From Alphaproteobacteria bacterium (lineage in GTDB: Bacteria > Pseudomonadota > Alphaproteobacteria > UBA7985 > JAUIBT01): a stretch of DNA of 64,000 bases. Of the stretch, positions 9,265-20,896 are shown piece by piece (position 1 is the first letter of the stretch; every line of letters starts with the position of its first letter). Both the position numbers and the translations under genes were made by a program. Under the pieces are notes generated by a model, which did no database searches, had not been told where the DNA came from, and saw only the letters and a program-made list of their open reading frames with translations. The stretch covers positions 124,001-188,000 of the forward strand of contig JAUIBT010000003.1 in NCBI GenBank assembly GCA_030428255.1. Direction: 5' to 3'.

Positions 9265-10434
9265 GTGAGCATTGCGGTTGATGTAGCGAAGCATGATCAA
9301 GGGCCTTTGCACGGCCTTGAGCAAGCGGTCGCTGATGGCTTGATCGAGGCCAATCCCTCGCAGCGTTTGGCCGCGGAGCATCTGCAAAGCCTCTATGACG
9401 ACCTTATGGCCGACCCCAAGGCGGACAGGGAGAACAAGGGCGGTCTGACCTCTTGGCTGTTTCAAAACCGCACGACCAAGTCGCGCCACAAAGGGGCTTA
9501 CTTGGTCGGCAGCGTCGGCGTGGGCAAGTCCTTCCTAATGGATCTCTTCGCGGCCTCTTTGCCTGAAGGCATCGTGTGGCGCGAGCACTTCCACCGCTTC
9601 ATGTTCCAGATCCACGACCGCATGCTGGCCGAGCGCAAAGCCAATTTCGCCAAAGATCCCGGCCCCTTGGTGGCGGTGGCCAAACAGCTCGCCAAAGAAT
9701 TCAAAGTGATCTGCCTCGACGAGTTTTTCGTCAACAATGTCGCTGACGCCATGATTTTGCAGCGCCTGTTTGAAACGCTGTTCAACGAGGGCTTAGTACT
9801 GGTTACTACCTCAAACGTTATGCCGATTGATCTTTATAAAGACGGCCTGCAGCGCGAGCGTTTTGTGCCATTTATCGACCTGCTGTTGCACGAGGTCGAG
9901 GTGCTGACCTTGCAGGCGCCGCGCGACTACCGTCAGACGGTGGTCCATCTTTCGGAGCTTTACATCTCGCCTTTGGGCCGCAACTCAGAAGCGCGTCTGC
10001 AGGACAGTTTCCGTGTTCTAAACGCTGGCGAAGACGGCGACGAAGGCAAGGTCTTGGTGCGTGGCCGCGAGGTGGCAGTACCGAAAATGGGGCGCGGGGT
10101 GGCTTTTTTCCGCTTTGACGACCTCTGCAATAAGCCGCTGGGCGCTGAAGACTACTATACTTTGATCCAGCATTTTCGCGCCATCTTTATAGCGGACATC
10201 CCCGAGCTGTCCGACGAGCGACTGTCAGAGGCCAAACGTTTTATCACCCTGATCGATGTGCTGTATGACAACCACGTTTTGCTGATTGCCTCGGCCGCGA
10301 CTATGCCAAGCGAGCTTTACCATGGCCGCCAAGCGCCAGAATTTGAGCGAACCGCTAGCCGCATGATCGAAATGCAGTCGCCGGAATATTTGGAGTCCGT
10401 CAATCCGCAACTGCGCTTGCTGGGCGCATCATGA
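9265..10434 (+). CDS. zapE: Cell division protein ZapE (AFG1-like ATPase)
   Basis: AFG1/ZapE family P-loop ATPase associated with the division ring or inner-membrane quality control. Walker A is GSVGVGKS (about nt 9508-9531) and Walker B is CLDEFFV (about nt 9712-9735). The conserved REHFHRFMFQIH lies between them and the TTSN sensor motif follows. The open frame begins at GTG 9247. GTG 9265 has a Shine-Dalgarno GAGGA seven bases upstream and is preferred, giving 389 aa. The stop overlaps the next gene by 4 bases (ATGA), so the two are co-translated. Confidence 0.92.
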   Translation: MSIAVDVAKHDQGPLHGLEQAVADGLIEANPSQRLAAEHLQSLYDDLMADPKADRENKGGLTSWLFQNRTTKSRHKGAYLVGSVGVGKSFLMDLFAASLPEGIVWREHFHRFMFQIHDRMLAERKANFAKDPGPLVAVAKQLAKEFKVICLDEFFVNNVADAMILQRLFETLFNEGLVLVTTSNVMPIDLYKDGLQRERFVPFIDLLLHEVEVLTLQAPRDYRQTVVHLSELYISPLGRNSEARLQDSFRVLNAGEDGDEGKVLVRGREVAVPKMGRGVAFFRFDDLCNKPLGAEDYYTLIQHFRAIFIADIPELSDERLSEAKRFITLIDVLYDNHVLLIASAATMPSELYHGRQAPEFERTASRMIEMQSPEYLESVNPQLRLLGAS

Positions 10435-10790
10435 GTCAGATTGAGCTTTATGGCTTGCCGTCGTGCGATACGGTGCGCAAGGCTCGCAAGTGGCTGGATG
10501 CCCAAGGGGTCGCGTACAGCTTTCTAGCCTTTGCCAAGACGCCCGACCTGGCCGACCGCTTGCCGGACTGGGCGGCAAGCGCAGGCATGACGCGGCTGCT
10601 CAATACCAAAGCGCGCAATTTCAAGGCTCTACCCGAAGACGAGCAGGCGCGACTGCTGGCCGATCAGGGCGCGGCGCTGGCCGCCATGGCGCAAACCCCC
10701 CAGCTTATCAAGCGCCCCGTGCTGGTGACGCCCGATCTGGTGCTGACGGGTTTTGACGCGGACGCGTGGCGGCAGGCCCTAGGTCTTTAG
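10431..10790 (+). CDS. ArsC/Spx-family thioredoxin-fold protein
   Basis: A 119-aa protein of the ArsC-like family (Spx/MgsR/YffB type). The N-terminal LYGLPSCDTVRKARKWL carries a single active-site-like cysteine (residue 12) in place of CxxC, and KRPVLVTPDLVLTGF matches the conserved cis-Pro region. The classical arsenate reductase arginine triad is not evident and there are no ars genes nearby, so arsenate reduction is not claimed. It overlaps zapE by ATGA. Confidence 0.85.
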   Translation: MSQIELYGLPSCDTVRKARKWLDAQGVAYSFLAFAKTPDLADRLPDWAASAGMTRLLNTKARNFKALPEDEQARLLADQGAALAAMAQTPQLIKRPVLVTPDLVLTGFDADAWRQALGL

Positions 10791-10905
10791 CGAGCTTGGC
10801 AGGCGCCAGGCGAGCCGCACGGCTTGCTCTTGATCGCTGAGCGCGCTACACAAGCGCCGATTTCCCTAATTCGAAACGTATGTTGCAAGGACGTTGGACA
10901 GCCCC

Positions 10906-11658
10906 ATGGCAGGTCACAGTAAATTTAAGAACATCATGCACCGCAAAGGCGCTCAGGACGCTAAGCGTGCGAAGGTCTTCACCAAGGTTGGGCGCGAGAT
11001 CGCGGTAGCCGCCAAGATGGGCGATCCTGACCCGGCGAACAATCCGCGTTTGCGCGCGGCGATCCAGGCAGCGCGCGCGGTGAACATGCCCAAGGACCGC
11101 ATTGAGCGCGCCATCAAGTCCGCGCAAGGCGGCGGCGACAGCGCCAACTACGACGAAATGCGCTATGAGGGCTATGGCCCAGGCGGCGTGGCTGTCATCG
11201 TCGAAGCCTTGACCGACAATCGCAACCGCACAGCGGGCGAAGTACGCACAGCCTTCTCAAAGAACGGCGGCGCTTTGGGCGAGACCGGATCGGTGGCCTT
11301 CACCTTTGAGCGCGTGGGGTCGATCAAGTACCCGGTCGATGCCGCAGAGCTAGAGCGCATGGAAGAACTGGCCATTGAGGCCGGTGCGCAGGATGTGGAG
11401 AGCGACGAGGAATTCCACGAGATCATCACCGATGTCGAAGATTTCGGCACCGTCAAGGACGCTCTGGAAGCCGAGTTGGGCGACCCGGCTGAAGGCAAGC
11501 TGGTGTTTCGGCCCAACACCACGACCGAACTGGACGAAGACAAGGCCCGCACTTTGATGAAGATGATCGACACGCTTGAGGACAACGACGACGTGCAGGC
11601 GGTCTACTCCAACTTCGAAATCAGCGACGAGGTCATGGCCAAGCTGGCGTCGGAGTAA
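10906..11658 (+). CDS. yebC: YebC/PmpR family protein
   Basis: A 250-aa protein of the YebC/PmpR/TACO1 family, starting [10 protein letters not shown] at ATG 10906. An in-frame TTG at 10894 is too close to the AAGG at 10887-10890, and the family N terminus matches ATG 10906. Signatures [13 protein letters not shown] and [19 protein letters not shown] are present. Members act as transcriptional regulators or help translation of difficult sequences. The position just upstream of ruvCAB is conserved in many bacteria. Confidence 0.95.
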   Translation: MAGHSKFKNIMHRKGAQDAKRAKVFTKVGREIAVAAKMGDPDPANNPRLRAAIQAARAVNMPKDRIERAIKSAQGGGDSANYDEMRYEGYGPGGVAVIVEALTDNRNRTAGEVRTAFSKNGGALGETGSVAFTFERVGSIKYPVDAAELERMEELAIEAGAQDVESDEEFHEIITDVEDFGTVKDALEAELGDPAEGKLVFRPNTTTELDEDKARTLMKMIDTLEDNDDVQAVYSNFEISDEVMAKLASE

Positions 11659-11858
11659 TGGCGCTGCGGGCAGCCCACGGACTGCCCGATCAGAAAAACC
11701 ATCTTGAGGCGAGGGGCCAAAGAGGCCTCGCGCCTTGGTAACAAGCCCTGGACAGAGCGGTCACAAAGAGGCAACGTTTGTTCGCAGGTGGCGCGCTTGC
11801 CCGGCACAGCGGGTGGGCGTGTGGTCTGCCTAACGCTTCACCAACGAAGGACGCTTTT

Positions 11859-12467
11859 GTGCGCTTGATCGGCATCGACCCCGGCTTAAGGAATACCGGC
11901 TGGGGCATTATCGACATGCAAGGATCGCACTTGTGCCACGTCGCCAACGGCACGGTTCAAAGTGACGGGACGGCCGCGCTGGCCTATCGCTTGTTGCAAT
12001 TGCAACTAGGGCTGCTTGGCGTCTTTGAAGAATGGCGGCCCGAAGAAGCGGCAGTTGAGGAGACCTTTGTCAACTCCAACGCCACCACCACGCTGGCCCT
12101 GGGCATGGCGCGCGGCATAGCCTTGCTGGTGCCGGCGCAAAAAGGGTTGAGTGTCGCGCAGTATCTGCCGAACAAAGTCAAGAAAGCTGTTGTGGGTGCT
12201 GGGCACGCGCAAAAAGAGCAGGTGCAGATGATGGTCCAACGCCTGCTGCCGGGTGTTACCTTTGCCAGCGCCGATGCCGCCGACGCTCTGGCTGTCGCCA
12301 TTTGCCACGCGCACTTACGGGCCTCTTTGGCTACATGGGAGGCCAGCCCAAGCACCGCTGATGCGGCCTCTGCGCCGCTGGCAACCGGTCAGGCACGGCC
12401 TGCTGCCAAAGGCAAAGCCAGCACGGCTGCCCAACGCTATAAACGAGCCCTAATGGTCCGCTCATGA
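11859..12467 (+). CDS. ruvC: Holliday junction resolvase RuvC
   Basis: A 202-aa endonuclease that cuts Holliday junctions. GTG 11859 is the start: GAAGGA lies 8 bases upstream and translation gives the family N terminus [16 protein letters not shown]. The frame is open upstream to 11778, but that extension has no family match. Catalytic acidic residues are in IGIDPG, VEETFVN and the [13 protein letters not shown] region. It overlaps ruvA by 4 bases (ATGA). Confidence 0.96.
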   Translation: MRLIGIDPGLRNTGWGIIDMQGSHLCHVANGTVQSDGTAALAYRLLQLQLGLLGVFEEWRPEEAAVEETFVNSNATTTLALGMARGIALLVPAQKGLSVAQYLPNKVKKAVVGAGHAQKEQVQMMVQRLLPGVTFASADAADALAVAICHAHLRASLATWEASPSTADAASAPLATGQARPAAKGKASTAAQRYKRALMVRS

Positions 12468-13081
12468 TTGCTCTGTTATCGGGGCGTGTTGCCCGCATCG
12501 AAGACGATTTTTTGATCCTGGATGTGCAAGGCGTTGGCTATCGCATCTTTGCTTCGCGCGCGACCCTCTCGCGCCTGCCCAGTGTCGGCGAGGCCGTTCA
12601 GTTGGAGATCGAAACCCAGGTGCGCGAAGATCATATCCACCTGTACGGCTTTGCCGATCAGGCCGAAAAGCGTTGGTTCAATTTGATCACCACAGTGCAG
12701 GGCGTCGGGGCCAAGGTCGGCCTGGCGATCCTGGGGGTGCTCCCCAGCGATCAACTGGCGCAAGCCATATCGGCAGGCGATAAGACCAGCATTACCCGTG
12801 CGTCTGGCGTCGGCCCCAAGCTGGCCCAACGCATCATTTCTGAGCTGAAAGACAAGGTGGCCGCCTTTACGGTGGCAGGTACAGCGGCGGGCGGCGCCGC
12901 GCCTGCAGCCGGTGCCGCGGCTCCAGCGGGCGGCCTGGCCAGCGACGTTGCCTCCGCTCTGGTCAACCTGGGCTACAACCAAGCACTCGTGTCTGGCGTT
13001 GTGGCGGGGCTTGTCGCCCAAGACCCGGACATCGGCTTTGATGATCTGTTCCGTGCGGCTCTGGCGGAGTTGGCGCGATGA
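12464..13081 (+). CDS. ruvA: Holliday junction branch migration protein RuvA
   Basis: A 205-aa junction-binding subunit. Domain I is an OB fold (about residues 1-65). Domain II carries helix-hairpin-helix motifs ([14 protein letters not shown] and [17 protein letters not shown]). An Ala/Gly-rich flexible linker (about 135-165) leads to the C-terminal RuvB-binding domain III. It overlaps both ruvC and ruvB by ATGA, so the three are translationally coupled. Confidence 0.96.
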   Translation: MIALLSGRVARIEDDFLILDVQGVGYRIFASRATLSRLPSVGEAVQLEIETQVREDHIHLYGFADQAEKRWFNLITTVQGVGAKVGLAILGVLPSDQLAQAISAGDKTSITRASGVGPKLAQRIISELKDKVAAFTVAGTAAGGAAPAAGAAAPAGGLASDVASALVNLGYNQALVSGVVAGLVAQDPDIGFDDLFRAALAELAR

Positions 13082-14157
13082 CGGCCGGTCCTGATGTGCG
13101 CAACCCCATGACTGACGGCCATGCACAGGCCTCAGATCGTGACGGCGATTTTTCGGAAAACGCCATCCGGCCGCTCAGCCTGACAGATTTTGTTGGGCAA
13201 AGGCAGCTCAAGGACAACTTGGCCATCTTCGTCGAATCGGCGCGCCAGCGTGAGGAGGCCATGGATCACGTGCTGTTCCATGGCCCGCCGGGCCTGGGTA
13301 AAACCACCTTGAGCCAGATCGTTGCCAAAGAGCTGGGCGTCGGCTTTCGTGCCACCTCGGGCCCGGTGATCGCCAAGGCTGGGGATCTGGCGGCGATTTT
13401 GACCAACTTGCAGGCGCGTGACGTGTTGTTCATCGACGAAATTCACCGCTTGAGCCCGGCGGTCGAAGAAGTCCTGTACCCGGCGATGGAAGACTTCCAG
13501 TTGGACCTGATGATCGGCGAGGGGCCTGCGGCACGCTCGGTACGCATCGACCTGCCACCCTTCACGCTGGTCGGAGCCACCACCCGAACCGGGCTGTTGA
13601 CGACACCGCTGCGCGAGCGCTTTGGCATTCCCATGCGGCTGAATTTCTATGAGCTGGACGAGCTGGAGCACATCGTCACCCGTGGCGCACAAGTGCTGGG
13701 CTTTACGCTGTTGCCGACGGGGGCCAGCGAAATCGCCCGCCGCTCGCGCGGGACGCCACGGGTGGCCAACCGCTTGCTGCGCCGTGTGCGCGATGTCGCC
13801 GTGGTCTCTGGCACCGAGGTGGTGGATCAGGAGCTGGCCGATCACGCGCTCAGCCTGCTGGACGTGGATCAGCGCGGGCTTGATGCTAGCGATCGTCGCT
13901 ATATGCGCTGCATCGCCGAGTTCTATGATGGCGGACCGGTGGGAATCGAAACGCTGGCCGCAGCTTTGTCGGATCAGCGCGGCACGCTGGAAGATGTCGT
14001 GGAGCCTTATTTGTTGCAGCAAGGTTTGTTGCAACGCACACCGCGCGGGCGCATGTTGACCCGGGCTGCCTATGATCATCTGGATATGGTGCCACCGGCC
14101 CGCTACACCGCCGACGCCGAGGCACCGCCGCAAACGCGCCTGTTCGACGAGCCTTGA
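13078..14157 (+). CDS. ruvB: Holliday junction branch migration ATPase RuvB
   Basis: A 359-aa AAA+ motor that drives branch migration together with RuvA. Walker A is GPPGLGKTT, Walker B is [10 protein letters not shown], and sensor 1 is in [19 protein letters not shown]. The C-terminal winged helix holds [16 protein letters not shown] and TPRGRMLT. Length is normal. The ATG overlaps the ruvA stop. Confidence 0.97.
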   Translation: MTAGPDVRNPMTDGHAQASDRDGDFSENAIRPLSLTDFVGQRQLKDNLAIFVESARQREEAMDHVLFHGPPGLGKTTLSQIVAKELGVGFRATSGPVIAKAGDLAAILTNLQARDVLFIDEIHRLSPAVEEVLYPAMEDFQLDLMIGEGPAARSVRIDLPPFTLVGATTRTGLLTTPLRERFGIPMRLNFYELDELEHIVTRGAQVLGFTLLPTGASEIARRSRGTPRVANRLLRRVRDVAVVSGTEVVDQELADHALSLLDVDQRGLDASDRRYMRCIAEFYDGGPVGIETLAAALSDQRGTLEDVVEPYLLQQGLLQRTPRGRMLTRAAYDHLDMVPPARYTADAEAPPQTRLFDEP

Positions 14158-14229
14158 GTCGAGCCAAGCACCAAAATCGAGGGCTTGACAGCAGATGCCA
14201 AATGAGGAGCTGCCAAATGAAGACACGTC

Positions 14230-14655
14230 ATGTCTGGTGACACCACTAGCCACAGCTTTGACTATCACATACGGGTCTTTTTGCCGGACACCGATGCTGT
14301 GGGCGTGGTCTACCACGGCACCTACGCGCGCTTTGCCGATATGGCGCGCACCGAATGGTTGCGCTCGTTGGGCTGGCCCATCACCCGTTTTGCAGAAGAG
14401 CACGGCTTGTCGCCCGTGGTTCACCGCATGGAGGTTGACTACACACGCCCTGCCAAAGTGGATGATTTGCTGCTAATCCGCTCGACCTTGGCGGGCATTG
14501 GTCCGGTTCGCACCACAATCGACCAGGAATTTTTGCGCGATGGCCTGCTGCTTGCTAAGGTTCGGGTTGTGTTGGTGTTTATTGACAAAGGCGGGCGACC
14601 CGCGCGGCAACCGGCTGCATTTCTACGCCATTTTGCGACCACAGTGGCGGAGTAA
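14230..14655 (+). CDS. ybgC: Tol-Pal-associated acyl-CoA thioesterase YbgC
   Basis: A 141-aa hotdog-fold thioesterase. The motif DTDAVGVVYHGTYARF (about residues 18-33) carries the catalytic aspartate and the conserved tyrosine/histidine of the YbgC/4HBT family. It is the first gene of the Tol-Pal cluster here, as in many Proteobacteria, and is thought to act on acyl groups of phospholipid precursors. It lies 72 bases after ruvB, with tolQ 112 bases downstream. Confidence 0.94.
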   Translation: MSGDTTSHSFDYHIRVFLPDTDAVGVVYHGTYARFADMARTEWLRSLGWPITRFAEEHGLSPVVHRMEVDYTRPAKVDDLLLIRSTLAGIGPVRTTIDQEFLRDGLLLAKVRVVLVFIDKGGRPARQPAAFLRHFATTVAE

Positions 14656-14767
14656 GGCGGCCCATGGCTGGATGGGCGCAAGGTCGAGCGACCAGCATCG
14701 CGCCTGCCTGTAGGGATCGTCAGCGATCGCCAGGCATGGCTGCGGCAAAAACAAGAAAGGCAAGGCT

Positions 14768-15447
14768 ATGTCCTCACTGTTGGACCTGATTTTAGATGCG
14801 GACATTGTGGTCCAGGCTGTCATGGGCATCTTGGTACTGGCCTCGATTTGGACCTGGGCGGTGGTGATCAATCGGGCGATGGTGTTTGGCAGCTCGCGGG
14901 CACGCAACAGCCGCTTTGAGCGCGCCTTTTGGAGCTCTGAAAACTTGGTGCTGCTGCAAAAAGATCTGAGCCAAGAAAAAGGTCTGGGGCCCATGGCCCG
15001 GGTCTTTGTGGTGGCCATGAACGAGTGGGCAAACGCGCCGAAAACCAATGATATTCACGCCAGCGATGGGCTGAAGGCTTCCTTTTTGAGCCGGGTGGAG
15101 CGGGCGATGGATCGCGAAATCCAAATCCAGCTCGAGGGCTTGGAGCGCCACGTTGGCGGGCTGGCCAACGTCGGCTCTGCGGCCCCCTTTATCGGCCTGT
15201 TTGGTACGGTCTGGGGCATCATGAACTCTTTTTCCTCAATCGCAGAAAGCGGCAATACCTCGCTGGCGGTGGTGGCTCCTGGCATCGCCGAGGCCTTGTT
15301 TGCAACCGCGCTGGGCTTGGTCGCCGCCATCCCGGCCAGCGTGGCCTATAACTGGTGCTCGGGGCGGGTCAATCGCACCGCGCTGCGGCTGGAGAGCTTT
15401 GCTTCGGAATTCGCGCTGATTATCCGCCGACAGATCGAGCAAGCCTA

Positions 15448-15448
<1 letters not shown>
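14768..15448 (+). CDS. tolQ: Tol-Pal system proton channel subunit TolQ
   Basis: A 226-aa MotA/TolQ/ExbB family inner-membrane protein. It has three hydrophobic segments: about residues 13-38, 130-155 (VGSAAPFIGLFGTVWGI, the conserved pore region) and 170-195. It uses the proton-motive force, with TolR, to energise TolA during outer-membrane constriction. ATG 14768 follows AAGAAAGG. The stop TAA overlaps the tolR ATG by one base (TAATG). Confidence 0.96.
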
Positions 15449-17302
<1,854 letters not shown>

Positions 17303-17461
17303 CAACAGTTTTATGGGGCGGTTTGGCGTCGCGAGGTCAGGCTCTGGTGTAGCAGCGTGGGGATGAGTGAACGATTTTTGTGGAACTGTGGCCCAAGGGC
17401 AACAGAGTGACCCGACAGCGCCACAGACCTGCCAAAGTTACAGCGCACATCAACGTCTAGG

Positions 17462-17480
17462 CGAGGGCGTTTTGCCCTCG
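17462..17480 (+). terminator. Small hairpin between tolA and tolB
   Basis: The stem CGAGGGC (17462-17468) pairs with GCCCTCG (17474-17480) around a GTTTT loop, inside the 251-base gap between tolA and tolB. There is no following T-tract (TTCAAG), so it is more likely an attenuator or mRNA-stability element than a full terminator. Confidence 0.4.
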
Positions 17481-17553
17481 TTCAAGAGACCCTGAGGCTC
17501 GCCTTGGGCTCGCGCGTTCCTCAACCGCTAATTTTCGAGTTTGTCAGCCTTTT

Positions 17554-18960
17554 ATGAACCGCTCCAGGTCTATGGTTTCTAACTTCAACGGCGCTTTGCG
17601 CATCAGGTCTACTGTGTCCGGTTTATTGTCGGGTATCGTTCTTGTGGTGCTGTGCTTGGCTGTCGGCGCCGCCCAAGCTCAAAATGCGGGTGTGGTGGCC
17701 TCGAAGGAGATCGAGCTGACGATCAGCGGCAGTGGTGCGCGTCAAGTGCCGGTGGCCGTGGTGGATTTCGTCGGTGGGACAAGCCAAGAAACCGATATGG
17801 GCATGGAAATCGCCCGTGTCGTGCGCAATAACTTGAGCCGCGCAGGGCTGCTACGCACCATCGAGCCCCACATGCACCCACAAGACGCGCGCGCTGCCTT
17901 GGCCAACCTGCAGTATCCGCAGTGGCAGTTGGCGGGCTCGGACAATGTGATCACCGGGCGCATCAAAATTAGCCAGTACGGCCGCCTGAATGTCGAATTC
18001 TTCTTGAGCGATACGGTGCGCCGCAACCAGCTCATGGCGCTATCGTTTTCGACCATGGTTAATAACTGGCGCCGGGTAGGGCATGTCATCTCTGACCAAG
18101 TTATGAAGCGCTTAACTGGCGAAGATGGCGCCTTTGATACGCGCATCGTCTACGTCGCAGAAAGTGGGCCCAAGACGCGGCGTATCAAACAGCTCGCGAT
18201 CATGGACCAAGACGGCGGCAATCACCGCATTTTGACCAGCAGCGATCTGCTTGTCACCACGCCGCGATTTTCGCCTGCCAGCCAAGAAATCACCTATGTC
18301 GCCCTGCAGGGCAGCACTTGGCGCGTCTTCATCTATAACCTGGAGACCGGCCAGCAAGAGGTCATTTCGGATTTTCCGGGCCGACCAACCGCGCCACGCT
18401 TTTCGCCCAACGGCGACCGCATGGTGCTGAGCATCCACTTGAACGGCAATACCGACCTTTACGAGGTAGATCTGACGACGCGCAGCCGCAAGCGCTTGAC
18501 CAAGAGCCAGGGAATCGACACCGCAGCGTCCTATGGTCCTGGCGGACGGCGGCTGGTGTTCGAGTCGGATCGTGGCGGAAATCAACAAATCTACGTCCAG
18601 TCGCTTGATACAGGCGAAACGCGGCGCATCTCACGCGGGGAAGGGCGCTACGCCGCTCCCGTTTGGTCGCCAACCGGCGAGTGGATCGCCTTCACCAAGC
18701 AAAAAGACGACAAGTTCTTTATCGGCATCATGCGCCCCGACGGCTCTGACGAGCGCCTTTTGACCAGCGGGTTTGTCGCTGAAAGCCCCACGTGGGCCCC
18801 CAATGGGCGGTTGTTGGCCTACTACAAGCAAGCACCGACCGAGTTCGGCGACTCGATGGAGACTGCGCTTTATGCGGTCGATCTCTTTACTTATCAAGAA
18901 CGCTTGGTCTTAACGCCCAGCGACGCCTCTGATCCGGCTTGGTCACCGCGCTTGCGCTAG
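17554..18960 (+). CDS. tolB: Tol-Pal periplasmic beta-propeller TolB
   Basis: A 468-aa periplasmic protein. A long signal peptide ends near AQAQ (about residue 43), followed by the TolB N-terminal alpha/beta domain (about 48-190) with VAVVDFVGGTSQETD. A six-bladed propeller (about 200-468) shows repeated PxxSPxG/W motifs such as APRFSPNGDRM, APVWSPTGEWI and SPTWAPNGRLL. It binds Pal and modulates the Pal-peptidoglycan interaction. An in-frame ATG at 17572 is a possible alternative start that would shorten the signal peptide by six residues. Confidence 0.94.
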   Translation: MNRSRSMVSNFNGALRIRSTVSGLLSGIVLVVLCLAVGAAQAQNAGVVASKEIELTISGSGARQVPVAVVDFVGGTSQETDMGMEIARVVRNNLSRAGLLRTIEPHMHPQDARAALANLQYPQWQLAGSDNVITGRIKISQYGRLNVEFFLSDTVRRNQLMALSFSTMVNNWRRVGHVISDQVMKRLTGEDGAFDTRIVYVAESGPKTRRIKQLAIMDQDGGNHRILTSSDLLVTTPRFSPASQEITYVALQGSTWRVFIYNLETGQQEVISDFPGRPTAPRFSPNGDRMVLSIHLNGNTDLYEVDLTTRSRKRLTKSQGIDTAASYGPGGRRLVFESDRGGNQQIYVQSLDTGETRRISRGEGRYAAPVWSPTGEWIAFTKQKDDKFFIGIMRPDGSDERLLTSGFVAESPTWAPNGRLLAYYKQAPTEFGDSMETALYAVDLFTYQERLVLTPSDASDPAWSPRLR

Positions 18961-19142
18961 CGCTGACCTGCGAGCACTTGGCCCTGTTGAGCCAAGACAT
19001 CCACAGTTCGCCCGCCCAGGGGCAGTGCGAACTGAGGCAAATGCGCTCGCCATGGACCTGTCGCGTTTCTGCCATATTTTCTGCTCACGCCTGGCACGCG
19101 CCGCGTGGTACAAGGTGGCTCTTCTGCAATTAAGGGTTTTCT

Positions 19143-19703
19143 ATGCCTCGCCTTTCGCTTCTTCTGCTGCCACTCGTCCTGATCTTGGCGGCCTGTAATC
19201 CAGCCAACCAGGCTGCTCTTAACGGAGATGGCAGTGCTGCCAACGGCGGCTTGCCAACCCAAGAACTCAGCAGTTACGGCGCTCAGCCAGCGGTGATGCC
19301 TGGCGGCCTCACGGCGTCTGCCAGCGGTTTCGATGGCCCCGTGCAGCCCGGCAGCCAGCGCGACTTGCAGCGCTTTGCCTCGGATCGCATTCTGTTCGAC
19401 ACCGACAGTACCCGCATCAATCAGCAGGGCTATGCCTTGTTGACCCAAGTGGCACAGTGGATGCGCAGCAATCCGCAAGTGCGTTTGCTGATCGAAGGCC
19501 ATGCCGACGAGCGCGGCACCCGCGAGTATAACTTTGCCCTTGGGGACCAGCGCGCTACGGCCGTGACCCAGACTCTGATTTCCTTGGGTGTCGCGCCCTC
19601 GCGCCTCAGCGCCGTCTCCTATGGCAAAGAGCGCCCAGAGGTTGCTATCTCACAGCCGGGCGCTTGGTCCGCCAACCGCCGCGCGGTGCTGTTGGTGATG
19701 TAG
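19143..19703 (+). CDS. pal: Peptidoglycan-associated lipoprotein Pal
   Basis: A 186-aa outer-membrane lipoprotein. A signal peptide ends in the lipobox LAAC (Cys at about residue 18). A Gly/Ser-rich tether is followed by an OmpA-like domain (about 75-186) containing LIEGHADERGTREYNFALGDQRA, the peptidoglycan-binding signature with its Asp and Arg. It couples the outer membrane to peptidoglycan within the Tol-Pal complex. Confidence 0.96.
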   Translation: MPRLSLLLLPLVLILAACNPANQAALNGDGSAANGGLPTQELSSYGAQPAVMPGGLTASASGFDGPVQPGSQRDLQRFASDRILFDTDSTRINQQGYALLTQVAQWMRSNPQVRLLIEGHADERGTREYNFALGDQRATAVTQTLISLGVAPSRLSAVSYGKERPEVAISQPGAWSANRRAVLLVM

Positions 19704-19777
19704 CGCGCTTTGCAGGTCTGCGGGACGCAGGCCTGACGGCTTACATTGTCTTCTTCTTGCGTCGTTAAAGGATGCTC

Positions 19778-20896
19778 ATGTCGCCCCATCGTCTGCTGTT
19801 TCGCCCTGGTCTTGTCCTTGCCAAAGGCGCGCGAGGGGGCCTTGTTGCGTTGCTCGCAGTCTGGGCGCTGAGCGTCGCTGCCCCAGCGCAAGCACAATTG
19901 ACCGAGATTATCCCGTCGTTGCGCACCCTTGAGGAACGCGTTTTGGGGCTTGAGACCCAAGTCGGCCACTTGATCCAACAGGTGCAAAGCGGGGCAGGGT
20001 TGGGCACAGCGGCGGGCTTGCAAGGCCAGCAACTCGGCTCAAACATGGCGGACCTGGCCGACGAAGTGCGCCGTCTGACCGGCCAAGTCGAAGACCTGCA
20101 GTTCGCTCTAGAGGATCTTCGAGCCTTGCAGAGCGCCATGCTGACCTTTGAGCAGCGCTTGGCAGCGGTCGAGCAGCGCTCCCAACAACAAGCGCAAGCC
20201 TTGGCGCAGGTTCAGCAGGCCGCTGGGCCCTCTTCTGAACAAGCCGCGCTGGCCGATCCGGCAGCCACGGTCGCTTTGACCTCGCCCGTAGCAACCCCGA
20301 CGGCTCTGCAGGGCGGCGGCAGTCAAACCTTGGTGCCGCAACCGACCGTACCCGTCTTGGATCGCGGCCAGGGCCCTGACAGCGTATCACCCGCAGGTCT
20401 GGCCGCCATCGCCGCGACGCCCAAGCAGGGGCAGGCGGCGAGCGGAGATGCTTTGTCCGGCCTCATTAGCGAGCAGTCCGGTGGAGCAGGTCAGCAGACC
20501 TTGGCGACGGTCAGCGATGCTGATCGCCTCTATCAAAGCGCAATCGACGCCATCAAGCAGGGGCAATTCGCCGCCGCGCAACCCTTGTTGCAACAATTCA
20601 TGGACACGTACGCCGATCATCCTTTGCTGCAAAACGCCCAGTATTGGATGGGCGAAACCTACTATGCCCAGCAGGACTACAGCAGCGCTGCGGCCTATTT
20701 TACCCGCGCTTATCGCCAGGATGCCCAAGGCCCTAAAGCGCCCGACACGCTGCTGAAACTCGGGTTTTCTCTGTTTGCGCTGAACAAGCCTGCTGATGGT
20801 TGCAAGGTGTTGGAGGCTCTGTTCGACAAGCACGAAGCGGCCCGCCAAGAGGTGTTGAGCCTGGCCGCAGAGACCCTCAGCGAACGTGGCTGTTGA
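19778..20896 (+). CDS. cpoB: Cell division coordinator CpoB (YbgF)
   Basis: A 372-aa exported protein, with a hydrophobic signal segment ending near AQAQ (about residue 35). A coiled coil of heptads follows (about 40-140), then a low-complexity Gln/Ala-rich linker, then TPR repeats (about 250-370) with YQSAIDAIKQGQFAAAQPLL and YWMGETYYAQQDYSSAAAYF. ATG 19778 is chosen over ATG 19772 because AAAGG sits six bases upstream. It links peptidoglycan synthesis to Tol-driven constriction. The 3' end overlaps the next gene by 11 bases. Confidence 0.92.
   Translation: MSPHRLLFRPGLVLAKGARGGLVALLAVWALSVAAPAQAQLTEIIPSLRTLEERVLGLETQVGHLIQQVQSGAGLGTAAGLQGQQLGSNMADLADEVRRLTGQVEDLQFALEDLRALQSAMLTFEQRLAAVEQRSQQQAQALAQVQQAAGPSSEQAALADPAATVALTSPVATPTALQGGGSQTLVPQPTVPVLDRGQGPDSVSPAGLAAIAATPKQGQAASGDALSGLISEQSGGAGQQTLATVSDADRLYQSAIDAIKQGQFAAAQPLLQQFMDTYADHPLLQNAQYWMGETYYAQQDYSSAAAYFTRAYRQDAQGPKAPDTLLKLGFSLFALNKPADGCKVLEALFDKHEAARQEVLSLAAETLSERGC

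Noticed and set aside
10431-10790. Arsenate reductase assignment
   Set aside because: Only one cysteine of the active site, no arginine triad recognised, no ars operon; left as ArsC/Spx-like.
14183-14229. TTGACA upstream of ybgC as a promoter
   Set aside because: A -35-like hexamer is present but no -10-like hexamer at suitable spacing.
13132-14424. Long minus-strand reading frame of 430 codons over ruvB
   Set aside because: It is the antisense shadow of ruvB and ybgC, which have full family motifs; no start signal or family match.
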